Below are positions 1 through 10,730 of a stretch of 64,000 nucleotides of DNA, piece after piece. The translations under genes and the position numbers were made by a program. The notes beneath the pieces were generated by a model. It was not told the DNA's origin and searched no databases. It worked only from the letters and a program-made list of their open reading frames with translations. Each line of letters starts with the position of its first letter. The first letter of the stretch is position 1. The stretch lies in NCBI RefSeq assembly GCF_037042905.1, contig NC_087252.1, forward strand, positions 20,229,701-20,293,700. The letters are read 5' to 3'. The DNA is from Lytechinus pictus (taxonomy: Eukaryota; Echinodermata; Echinoidea; Temnopleuroida; Toxopneustidae).

Positions 1-762
1 AACGATCATGCTAATAATACTATTGTTCTTTAGAAAATACTGCAAAATTCATGAAATTAGAAGGTGTGATGTTTCTACTGCGCTTCGAATGGACACACCT
101 TGAACGTGGGCCGGATCTATAATTAAGAGAGCTTCTGGAAAATGCTATAGAATTGAAAATAGTTTACTGTCATGTTTGAAAACAGATAATTATATCATGC
201 AATTTTTTTATGCTAATAAAAGTGCAGATATATTACCTGACGTATTTCTGTCATTTACATACTTCTTAATTGTGCCTAATGGCCCGTATTCGGAACTCTT
301 GTATATTGCGAATTCTGGTCTGAGGTTGCACTTTGACTATGGATAGCCACTTGTGTCACAAATCTCTACCACGTCAGGTTCAATTAACCAGATCATTTTT
401 CACTCGAGTAATTAATGTCTTAGAATAATGACTAAAATAGTTTTGTTTATCATTAAATCGTGGGGAGGAAGCATAGTAAACACAATATACATGTAAATAC
501 GATGCAAAGTTTATGCATTTTGGGCTTCCAATAATTAGCACAAAGCTAACCGTGACCTAAGATAAACTGGACTTTGGAACACGGGCCGATGTGTTTGGAT
601 TGCATGTGAAGAACTGGTATTTTTGCTCCATATTTTCAGAGCTAATTTTTATGGTGATGCATGTTCCAAGGAGACATTTGATGAACTGGTAATCAAGCGA
701 TACATATGTTATGATAGTGAAATGATCGCAATTCATTCTCTTTTTTATTTGGCCCATGAAAA
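1..762. other. Non-coding stretch, nothing recognised
   Basis: AT-rich sequence with no convincing coding exon, RNA gene or repeat that I could identify. The short reading frames here show no protein-like composition. Confidence 0.5.
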
Positions 763-1085
763 CAGTTGAATTTCCTGTATTAAACACACATACAGCTAAA
801 TAATAATGGTGTAAAAAAATGTTTTATCGTCTATGCATGAGGATATTGTAGGGTTTGTGTGCGTGTGCGTGGGTGTTTTTTCGCCATGACAAAAACCACA
901 TACAATCAAGTATTTCGCAACAGCACCAAATTCCCCGTCGGGAATACCCAGAAACAAAAGGAAATAAAAAAAAACAAATGTCGTTACACAGTACGATTTA
1001 TTTCTATAGTTTATTCCATGGATAGTTTTATTAAAAAAAGAAAAAATCGACAATGATTTGACATGAGAGTAGGCATGAAAAATGA
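763..1085 (+). repeat. Dispersed repeat, copy A
   Basis: This block shares long, nearly colinear stretches with 6895-7076, 10432-10730 and, more weakly, 14405-14600. Shared landmarks in order are a TTGAATTTCCTGTATTAAAC segment, a GTGTGCGTG run, TTTTTTCGCCAT, CAAAAACCACATACAA, TTTCGCAACAGCA and a segment ending near AGAGTAGGCAT. Copy A lacks the roughly 30 bases containing GTGACGTGTGCACAC that copies B and C keep between TTTTTTCGCCAT and CAAAAACCAC. No coding potential is apparent. The family is unknown to me; it is most likely a mobile element or a fragment of one. Confidence 0.7.
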
Positions 1086-1210
1086 GAAAAGGGAGTAAAT
1101 CATGGTTACCAACATGCATTGAATGATGAGATCGGATTCGCCCGCTGAATTCATCCAGCTGAACAGCATCAGACTTTGGGGTCGTTTAGAGGGTATCGTT
1201 CTCTTTTAAG

Positions 1211-2966
1211 ATGAGCGGGAGCAGACAAGGAACGATTGACAGGAACGTCTTAGCTTCCTCTCTTAAAATCATTATGTATATTTTGGATGAATTTAAGGTT
1301 TTTTCAGGGCTTTGCATTAATCGAAATAAATCTGAAATTGTGGCACTTGGTTATTATAAAGCACATCCTCCAGACATATCCTTTTCCGGATTAAGATTTT
1401 CTAATGGCCCATTTAGATTATTGGGAGTATATTTTTCACCTGACTCAAAAGACATATTTGAATTGAATTTTATTCCAAAGCTTAATGAAATAAAGAATAT
1501 TTTAAGAGTAAGGAAAATGAGAAATTTAACCCCAATAGGAAAGATAACTATTTTGAAGTCACTCGGCCTTTCTCAAATCATATTTCTATTGTCTGTATTA
1601 CCAAAACCTCCAGAAGATTTTTTGAAAGAATTAGAACATTTAATGTACTCTTTTATTTGGAATGAAAAACCGGATAAAATCAGTCGTCTTACAATTATTG
1701 GAGACTATAGTCAAGGTGGATTAAAAATGTTACATTTACCTTCTGTAATTTCTGGCTTGAAAATAGCATGGGTTAAACGTTATATGTGCACAGAAAATAA
1801 AGGAAAATGGAAATGTTTTTTCGCACACAACTTGGTCACCTTTGGAGGAAAATTGTTTTGGACATGTAATTTAAAATACGATGATCCCAAAATATTACAA
1901 ATAAAAAATCAATTCATTCGAGAAATTTTAATTACTTGGAGTTGTTTAACATTCTTTCCTAATTTATCTGATTTAAATATAAAGAATCAAGTGTTATGGA
2001 ATAACTCATTGATCAAAGTAGATGGGAAAATTACATATTTATATAATTATAAATTATATATATATTTGGCTTAAAAATGGGATCATCAGTATTAAACATT
2101 TAATGGATGAACAAAACAATTTTCTTCCACATACAACTTAAAAAAAAAATACAAAATTAATTGTAATTTTCTTGAATATTATTCATTGATTTCTGCAATA
2201 ATCAATAAATGGAAACATTTTAGTCAACATCTTGTTGAGAGTAGAACAACTCAAGAAGATTTGTTGTATAATTTAAATAATGTTTTTTAAGGCATGCAAG
2301 TTTATCCATAGAATTTCTTTTGATAAAATCTTAAAGTCTCCTACTTCGCAATCAAAATGGGCATCCATTTTAAATGAACCGGTTAATAATTGGAACAGAT
2401 TGTATATGATTCCCTTTAAATGCTGTCTTTCAACAAAACTCCGCTACTTTCAATATAAACTTTTCAATCGGATAATGGGAGTGAACAAACATCTTTACGA
2501 TATTGGCTTGTCTGAATCTAATTTATGTACATTTTGTTCTTCCTCTGTTGAAAGTATTTCACATCTGTTTTGGGACTGCCCTGTAACTCAACAATTTATT
2601 CAAAACTTTCAAACCTCTTATTTGAACAATGACGTGTATTTGAATAAGAATTTATTTTTGTTTGGTTTCCCTGACGCTCAATACTCTTTTGTAAACCGTT
2701 ATATTCTTTACGCTAAATATTTTATTTTTTCAACACGTTGTAAGGGCGATCGGTTGTATTTTAGCTCTTTTAAGAACGTATTGAAACACTACTGTGAAAT
2801 TAAAGAAGGTTCTCAGTCAAAAACATCATAATTTTGTTTTATCATTAGATAATAGTACACATGTATAGTTGTTGTAAACATGTTCGCTTCATGATTTTTG
2901 TTTGTAAATTGAATTGCTTTCGTGTTTGATTTTGAATAAAATCTTTCTATGAAAGAAAAAAAAACC
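1211..2966 (+). mobile_element. L1/Tx1-like LINE, 5'-truncated and broken ORF2
   Basis: Two open stretches, 1211-2074 and 2280-2831, are successive parts of the C-terminal half of an L1-type reverse transcriptase protein. The first holds the region after the polymerase palm: the 'RLLGVYFSPD' block, 'GKITILKSLGLSQIIFLLSVLP', an 'FIWNEKPDKISR' block and 'GGLKMLHLPS', typical of L1/Tx1 ORF2. The second ends in the Cys/His zinc-finger-like region usual near the L1 C-terminus (CTFCSSS, then HLFWDC). The 200 bases between them contain stops and a change of frame. The endonuclease and catalytic YxDD are absent. A polyadenylation-like AATAAA and an A-rich tail lie near 2934-2962. This is a dead copy. 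Confidence 0.85.
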
Positions 2967-3197
2967 GGTTGGTGAAAAACAAACAAAAAAAGTTTCAGAT
3001 CTGACGAAAAATGGCAAATCTGTCGCTTGACATGTCCAGGACGAAACGGCTGTTTTGATTCACCAATTTTCGACAACATCTTGATGGTTACTCTTTGTTA
3101 TGAAGGGCATTTGACAGTAGATTTTTTAAAAATCTTCTTGGAAGCGTTCTGTTTCGTCTTGTGAAAACTCTTTAATGTTATTTTAGCAGCACGTCGA

Positions 3198-3478
3198 GAT
3201 TAATTATACCGTATTTTTTATTTGTCAGAGCCCTTGATATCATTTCAAGGACTTGTTCCAGCTGGGTACCCCCTGACCTCGCCTGAGTTGAGTTAAGCAC
3301 AATGTGGGTAAATTCCTTGCCGAAGAAAAACACGCCATTGCTGGGGTTCGACCCCCCCCCCCCCCCCCACTCTAATTGAAAACGAGAGTCGTAACCGCTA
3401 AACCACGACATCCCCACATACCGTAATACCATAATTATACCATATTTTTTATTTGTCAGAGCCCTTGATATCACTATT
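3198..3478 (-). mobile_element. tRNA-derived SINE with long flanking direct repeats
   Basis: Read on the minus strand, 3415-3340 resembles a tRNA-like head: a gene-start-like region at CGTGGTTTAGCGGTT (A box-like) and GGGGTCGAACCCC-type sequence (B box-like), with a poly-G run next to it. The body at 3250-3330 (GGTACCC, CCTGAC, AAATTCCTTGCCGAAG) matches the body of the SINE at 27113-27370. A near-identical segment of about 40 bases, containing TTTTTTATTTGTCAGAGCCC, occurs on both sides (about 3200-3241 and 3430-3472). That is longer than a normal target-site duplication. Confidence 0.65.
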
Positions 3479-3759
3479 TATAAATATACATGTATGTCTA
3501 GTTATATATATTTTTATATCATCATTGTAAAACCCTGCACAATTGGCAGAGAAGTAGAATTTCTTCATTTGCACTGGCAACAGACCTGGATAAATGGAAT
3601 TTTCTGCTTTTTTTTGAAATAAAGAAGACTTTTATCTATCTTTCTTAAATTTAGAACAAAAGATTTTGTGAACTCTGAATTTTCTTGAAGTCAACCAAAT
3701 AATAAAAAAACAGGTATTGTACCACTTGCGTAAACTATACCACACTATCGGTTACATAT

Positions 3760-4112
3760 TTATAATCAATTGAATGCCAATTCGTCCAAATGCCAACTCA
3801 TCTGCTTTCATTCGGTCTACCATCAGTTCATCCAATATCCACATGATCTAATTGCCATTTCTTCCACTCCCCAGTTCGTCTAATAACCAGTTGGTCCAAT
3901 ACACATTTAGTCCTTAAACCATGTGGTCTAATTAGATTATGTGTTTATTGGGCGAAATGAATGAAAATAAAACGAATATTAGACCAAGTGGTTATGAGAC
4001 GAGGTGATGATTGAACCAAATGGTTGTTAGACAAAATGTTGATGGACAGAATGGCATTAGACTAAATGAAGGTCAACCATGTGGTGAGTGGACGAATTGG
4101 CAGTTTACCGTG
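3760..4112. repeat. Fold-back element built from short degenerate repeats
   Basis: The left half is a run of short variants of 'gccaattcgtcca / ttggtctaa', and the right half carries the same words in reverse complement ('tggacgaattggc', 'ttagaccaa'). The whole block is an imperfect inverted repeat of about 350 bases. The outer arms share TGCCAATTCGTCCA. No protein is encoded. It looks like a non-autonomous fold-back DNA element. Confidence 0.65.
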
Positions 4113-4302
4113 ATTACTGACCACTTTAATTCATGTCGCTCCCAACTTGCTATGTTGTATATACTGTTGAGATTATTGAAATGATTTTTATTTCTGCCAT
4201 TTTTATATAATTTCTTATCTGGCTTATTCCACCTCATTCACACTCTCCCTCTGTGCAGTTTATTACTATGTTGATTGAATTTGTTTACTATGCTCTGTAG
4301 AA

Positions 4303-6612
4303 ATGCTGTTTTTATTTGTTTATAAGATAAAAATCGATAATAGAATTATTGATAATGTACAAGAAATTTCCGATCACTTTAATAACTTTTTTGTAGAGAT
4401 TGGCCCAAATTTAGCCAGTAAGATACCAGACAGTAACAAAAGTTTTCATGAATATTTACCTAATCCTAACCCAAATTCTATGTTTTTTGCCCCGGTGGAT
4501 GAAAGTGAAATTCTTGATATAGTTAATAATTTACATAGCAAACGGAGTTGTGGACATGACGGTTTTGATAATGCCATAACGAAAAATATTATTTCTTGTA
4601 TTATTGAACCTTTTACTTATATTTGTAATTTGTCTTTGAGAACTGGTGTTTTTCCAAATAGAATGAAATTAGCCAAGATAATACCGATTTTTAAAAAAGG
4701 TGATCCTCTTTTAATATCAAACTACAGACCCATATCATTATTATCAACTTTTTCAAAAATATTAGAAAAGATAGTTTTTTCACGTACAATTGACTTTTTG
4801 AATAATAACGAAATTCTAACTTGTTGTCAGTTTGGTTTTAGAAAACATCATAATACATCTCATGCTATCTTGTCCCTAATCAACAAAGTAGCTAACTCTT
4901 TTGACAAAGGCTCCCATACGATAGGAATGTTTTTAGATTTTTCTAAAGCGTTCGACACAATAGATCACCAAATTCTTTTATATAAACTGTCACATTATGG
5001 TATTAGAGGTATTGTGTTAGACTGGTTCCGTAATTATTTACACGAACGCCAACAATATGTTAGCATTGAAAATCATGCGTCACAATTGAGAAATATTAAT
5101 TGTGGTGTCCCTCAGGGTTCCATACTTGGCCCGCTGCTTTTCATACTTTATATCAACGACTTTAACAGATCCTCGGACTTATTTTCATTTATTATGTATG
5201 CAGATGATACCAATCTTTTTCTTTCACACTCAAACATAGAAACTCTTTATCAGATAGTCAACTCCGAATTAAACTTTGTGTCAACATGGGTTAAGGCCAA
5301 CAAATTATCCCTAAATCTAGAGAAAACTAATTTCATGCTATTTAGCAACACATTTAATGAACTACCTAATCCAATTCTAATAGATAACATACAAATAAAA
5401 CAGGCAACTACAACAAAATTTTTAGGAACATTCATTGATGACAAACTTTCATGGAAATATCACATTAATAATATATGTAAGGTAATATCTAGAAATGTTG
5501 GAGTAATAAATAAGCTCAAATGGGTATTCCCCCCTAACATTCTGAAATCTTTATATTCAACATTAGTTTTACCCCACTTGAATTACGGAATACTCGCCTG
5601 GGGAAATAGTGCAACATATATGTTAAATAAAGTATTACTCTTACAAAAAAAAGCTATGCGGATCATAAATCAGGTTGATTTTAGACATCATACAGACGGT
5701 CTTTTCCAATCAAACAATACTCTAAAAATTTACGATATTTATCGATTGAATCTTGCGATTCTTATGTATCAGTATAACAACCAAGGGTTACCCTCCATTT
5801 TTAACAACATATTTCGAGTAAATAATGAAATTCACCGTTACCCAACTAGACAAATCAATTTGTATCATCTGCCAAGGACTCGTACAGCATTTACACAAAA
5901 CACTTTTATATTTACTGCCCCCAAATTTTGGAATTCCCTTCCCCTAAATACGAGAGAGAGCTTAAGTATAGGTACATTTAAATTTAAGGTTAAAAAATCA
6001 CTACTTGCCCCCTACTCACAACAAACCTCAATTACTTGATAATCATACAGATCCCACCTCCCCCCGACCCCTTTCCCCTACTCGCTCTTTCTTATTTGTC
6101 TTTTCCTTATCGTTTTTCTTGTCCCCCGTCCATTGTTCTGTTTGTTTTGTTTTGTTTTGTTTGTTTGTTTTTTGTTATATCATCCATGACCATGACCATG
6201 CATTTATCTTCCATATGTTCAGCGATTTTCCTACTATTTATGTTCCCTTATTTCGAATGATCATTTACCAAGTTTACATTATATTACGTTATTTACATTA
6301 TTTACGAATTCGAGAGATCAGCGTCCAACAAGCCTAGCTTCTCAGCTGGTCTCTCTTTTCATTTCACCCCTTTCTTTTTTTTTAACATACACAAGAATAC
6401 TCAAGCTTTTAAGAATGTTAAGTTTTATAAAATGAGGATATATAAGTATCGTATTTTGTTCGTATAATTACCAAATCTTTGCAAATGTATAAGGTCGTTA
6501 CTTATGTTCATTTTTGTAATTGTATTTATGTATTTGTATTTATGTATTTTTGACTTGTATGTGAAAAATGGAAAGAAAAGAAATGAAATAAATCAATAAA
6601 ATCTAAAAAAAT
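4303..6612 (+). mobile_element. CR1/Jockey-like LINE, reverse transcriptase ORF intact
   Basis: An uninterrupted 578-residue frame (4303-6039) encodes a non-LTR reverse transcriptase. Visible blocks are NYRPISLLSTFSKILEKIV (about residues 147-165), FGFRKHHNTSHAI, the first catalytic Asp in FLDFSKAFDTIDH (Asp at about 212), GVPQGSILGPLLFILYIND, the YADD box (residues 299-302), FLGTFIDDKLSW and a C-terminal 'FWNSLPLNTRE' block. The first codons are not a natural start: the endonuclease and any ORF1 are missing, so this is a 5'-truncated insertion with a surviving RT domain. The 3' part (6040-6612) is a pyrimidine-rich UTR ending in AATAAA-type signals and an A-rich (AAAATCT)n-like tail. Confidence 0.92.
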
Positions 6613-6614
6613 CT

Positions 6615-6886
6615 AAAATCTTACTATATTGGACATACAATTCTTTGTTTGGGTAAATATCTACATGTTATTAGACTCCTTACTGGAAATAACTTTCTCG
6701 AGCATTATCCTGTCCATGCTTACTCTTACTGCCATCATATCTCGAAGATATTAGGGACTTCTATTTTTTTACATTGAATGCGACTTTAGATGGAGGACAA
6801 TGTGTGTTTCGGTTATCCAGTGTCATTTAAGTCTTTATTGTGAATTTACGTAAATAGCTTTGTATGTTTTCCTTTTATGAGGTAAG
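6615..6886. other. Non-coding spacer
   Basis: Between the LINE tail and the next dispersed repeat I see no coding sequence or structured element. Confidence 0.4.
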
Positions 6887-6894
6887 TTGGTAAT

Positions 6895-7076
6895 TGAAGC
6901 AGTTGAATTTCCTGTATTAAACGCACATACAGCTAATAATGGCGTAAAAAATGTTTTGTCGTCTAAACATGAAGATATTGTAGGGTGTGTGTTTGTGTGC
7001 GTGGGAGTTTTTTCGCCATATCATGATAGTGACGTGTGCACACCTATTGACAAAAACCACATACAAACAAGAGTTT
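6895..7076 (+). repeat. Dispersed repeat, copy B (truncated)
   Basis: Matches the first half of copy A, from the TTGAATTTCCTGTATTAAAC segment through TTTTTTCGCCAT. It also contains the ATCATGATAGTGACGTGTGC segment shared with 10492-10515. It stops after CACATACAAACAAG, without the TTTCGCAACAGCA half. Confidence 0.7.
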
Positions 7077-7199
7077 AAAACGTAAAATGCCGGGGTAAAA
7101 TGAGTAAAGCGAACTGTGTTTTAAATTATCATTCATAATCAACATTTTTACCATTACAGGCCTATCATCATTATCATTGTTATTTTATATCTATGATTA

Positions 7200-9712
7200 T
7201 TGTTATTTCATTTCATTTCATTTATTTTATTTCAACACGGTAAACGAACTTCAGCCAATGGCTGTTCTTCTGAACGTCCGTGCGTACATATTAAAATCAC
7301 ATTACATGTATATACAATTAAGATACATAATACGAAATAAATATACAATTAAAATATCATCAATATTACAAAGAAAAACAAACAAACAGAACAAACAAGT
7401 TTACATCACTCTGGCGTCCAATCTAAATATGTTGAAAATAGTTACATTTAAGTCATTAGGTAGTGCGTTCCAGCTTCTGGCCCCCCTGTACTGTAGACTT
7501 CTTTTCTTATAATTGCTTTTAACTAAGGGTAATTTGATTTTTAGAGACGATGATCTTAGCATGTAATTACAATCACTTAAAAAAAATTGTTTACGAATGC
7601 TCTCTGGTAACATACCATGCATTATCTTGTACATTGTTTGTAAGGTGCGTACATTTCTTCTTTCTATCAATCTTTTAATGTCTATCAAGAACGCTTTCTG
7701 TAACATTGAGTAAAGCTGTCATAGTCGAATGTTTGGGTCGAAAACCCGACTGCTGTGTACAAAGTAGAGAGTGCTTATTCAAATATTCATACACGACTGA
7801 ACATGATATTCATACATGACTGAATACAATCTTCTCTATGATTTTAGCGAAAACAGACAATACAGAGATGGGTCTATAGTTTCCCATGTCAGTTTTGTCA
7901 CCACCTTTGAACACAGGCGTGACCCGAGAAATCTTCAATCGGGGAGGTATTTCACCAGTTCGTAATGATAGATTTATGATACAATAAAGCGGTTTTACTA
8001 TGTGGGTTAAAATTGGCTTGATTAGTGATGTTGGTATGTCATCAAGTCCCCCCATCTTCTTACAACCAAGATTATTAATTACCTTTTTAATTTCTTCTTC
8101 AGTAACTATTTTAAAATCTGAAAGACTTACGTTGTTTGGAAATACATTATTCGACTCAAACTCACCGTTTCCAGTATTATCTACAGTTATCTCATTTTGT
8201 GTGCATTTTCCTATGCTTGAGAAGTAGTGGTTAAAACCCTCCGAGATTGATGTTTTGTTTTGAAGTTCCATACCATCATTTTTTATTTCTACAATTTTAG
8301 ATCCATTTTTTTTCTGAGGCATAAGATACTTCAAAGATTTCCATACATTTATAGATCGACCATTGCTACTACTAATTGAGGTAGAAATATAATCCTACTT
8401 TGCTTTACGGATCTTTGCTGTGACGTCATTTCTCAATCGCCGATACGATGCCCAATCATGTTCTGATTTGGTATGCATTGCTTTATTTTTTATTTCATTA
8501 CGGTTACGAATAGTTTGAATTATATCTTCATTAATCCACGGTGATTCAATCTTCTTTACTCGAGTACGTTTAAGTGGGGCATGCTTATCAATTATACATT
8601 TTAATGCATCTTCAAACAAATTATAGGCATCTTTAACATTCATAGAGTTATAAACTGGTTCCCAGGAAATTGATCTTATTTCTTCATCGTAAAGTGTCAT
8701 ATTAATTTTTCCAATATACCTTGTCAATTTATATTTATGTGCGTCATCTTTGTGTTGCGATTGTTTACCCCAAATACAACAAATCATATAATGATCACTC
8801 AGTGAAATAGGTATAACTTTTACATTTCTTATTTTAGTTTTGTTATTAGTAGGTATCAAATCTACCAACGTAGAGGTTGTGGCGGTAACCCTTGTCGGTG
8901 AGTTTATGACTTGGGCCAATCCCATGGTATCCATTAGTTCGTGTAGGTGTTTTGTTGACAACGAGTTGCCAACATGTCACAGTTTATGTCACCGAGAATA
9001 ACATAATCGTGCTTTAAACTATCTAATTTGAGAAGTACATTTTCAAATAAATTAAATTTATCAACATTAGAATTAGGGGGTCTATACCACACAACTACAA
9101 AGAATGGTTTTACTTTTAACCGTTTGATTTCCAGTACAATCATTTCCAGATCACATTCAGTTATATCATTCCGCACTGAATAGTTTATGGAACTTTTTAT
9201 GTATATAGCTATCCCACCACCTGAGCGAATTCTATCTTTCCTTATGATGTCGAAACCATCCAAACCAATCTCAGTATCACATATATTCTCGTTTAGGTGT
9301 GTCTCACTTAATGTCAATATATCCATGTCAGATTTCTTAACAAGTAATCTTATTTCATCTAGATTTTTAGTTAATGAAATACAGTTCAAATGGGCAATTC
9401 TCATCCCCTTTTCAAAGCGAAATGATTCAATTTCTGTATCGACATCATTTCCATCTCTTTGATTATTCAACAATGTATTATCCAATGGTTCTGTGTTTTT
9501 ATCTTCATCAAAAATGTTACTAGGTAGTTCATTAAAATAACATTTAGGGCAAATCCAGTCCTGTGCGCTTAAAAACAATTTCATATTCTCTCGGGAGCAT
9601 TCAAGATGGCACCATTTGGTGCAATTGACACACAAAAGTGCATTCTGGTTGTAATATACGTTTTTACAGCAAATTATACATGGATATGCAATAACCATAT
9701 AGAGGGATAATT
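7200..9712 (-). mobile_element. CR1/Jockey-like LINE with PHD finger and endonuclease, RT palm deleted
   Basis: Minus-strand order: 9698-8934 carries a PHD-type zinc finger (CIICC, CVNC, WCHLEC, CPKC) followed by an AP-type endonuclease (IAHLNC, LSETHL, VVWYRPPN, LGDINCD). A frameshift at about 8965-8985 moves to the frame of 8961-8395, which completes the endonuclease (SDHYMI) and linker. A TAG at 8395-8397 precedes 8334-7810, the start of the reverse transcriptase (NYRPISVLSVFAKIIEKIVFS). After 7810 a broken stretch still hints at the SGFRP/TALL block, then jumps to the C-terminal tail 7706-7401 (SWNALPNDL). About 240 residues including the YADD region are gone. The 3' end is a (TTTCA)n-like run at 7203-7235 on the plus strand. 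It cannot make a working polymerase. Confidence 0.9.
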
Positions 9713-10430
9713 CTAGATATTGTTCCCATTAACACACAATTATTATCGTTAGTATTACTGTCATTACGGTCATTGTTATTTCCATGATTATTATTTTTTC
9801 AATTATCATGATTATCGTTGGTGATGGATTAAGCCATCAATTTCTTACATAATTCACCATTGTGAAAGGGGCTTCACTTGGATAGCGCAAACTTTGACGT
9901 TCGATTTAGTTTCTTTATTTATTCTCTTTAAAACTAATAGATTAGCACACGTTCACGGACTATCAATATTTTCTAAAGATTTGAAAATCTTTAATTCTTT
10001 TGAAAATGCCATCTCCGAAAAAAAAACGTTTTAAATAATGAAAAGATCCTGATCATGGCCTATGATAGAGAAAGTACCTGTTATCATTGTCTCCTTGATA
10101 GTATCCTTTGTAATTGTAAGGAAATTAATCCTCATAAAAAAACGTGTTTTGAATACGTTTTGCCCTTGGCTTTTATTTCGCGATTATACTCGAGCTCATT
10201 ATCCATCGCCCACGCCCCCGCCCGGCCCAGTGCCACTATCGCCATACCTACGCCTTTAGAATTCGCATCCTCTTTGTAAACTTTTCTTAAAAACATGCAT
10301 TATCATTGTAGTTACCCTGAATCACGATTATCGTTGGTGATTGTGATTGATTAAGCAATCAATCTTTTTTTTCTTTTTTTCTTTTGCTTTTCAAAAGCAT
10401 GCCTGTTAAGAAAGATTTACTAACGGGATG
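9713..10430. other. Non-coding stretch with a short repeated segment
   Basis: No gene seen. The words GATTATCGTTGGTGAT and 'gattaagc(c/a)atcaat' occur together at about 9811-9842 and again at about 10327-10362, so a small segment is duplicated about 515 bases apart. Confidence 0.45.
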
Positions 10431-10431
10431 C

Positions 10432-10730
10432 GAATTCTAAGCATGAAGATATTGTATGGTGTGTGTTTGTGTGCGTGGGAGTTTTTTCGCCATATCATGA
10501 TAGTGACGTGTGCACACCTATTGACAAAAACCACATACAAACAAGTATTTCGCAACAGCAGCAAATTCCCCGTCGGGAATACCCAGAAACAAAATGAAAT
10601 AAAAAAAAATGTCGTTACACAGTACGATTTATTTCTATAATTTATTCCATGGATAGTTTTATTAAAAAACGAAAAAAATGGACAATGATTTGAACATGAG
10701 AGTAGGCATAAAAAATGGGAATTCATCAGG
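10432..10730 (+). repeat. Dispersed repeat, copy C, bordering the satellite array
   Basis: Contains TTTTTTCGCCAT, the ATCATGATAGTGACGTGTGC segment, CACATACAAACAAG, TTTCGCAACAGCA and GTCGGGAATACCCAG. It then follows copy A to AGAGTAGGCAT, after which the satellite begins almost at once (about 10730). It lies in the same orientation as copy D on the far side of the array. Confidence 0.72.
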
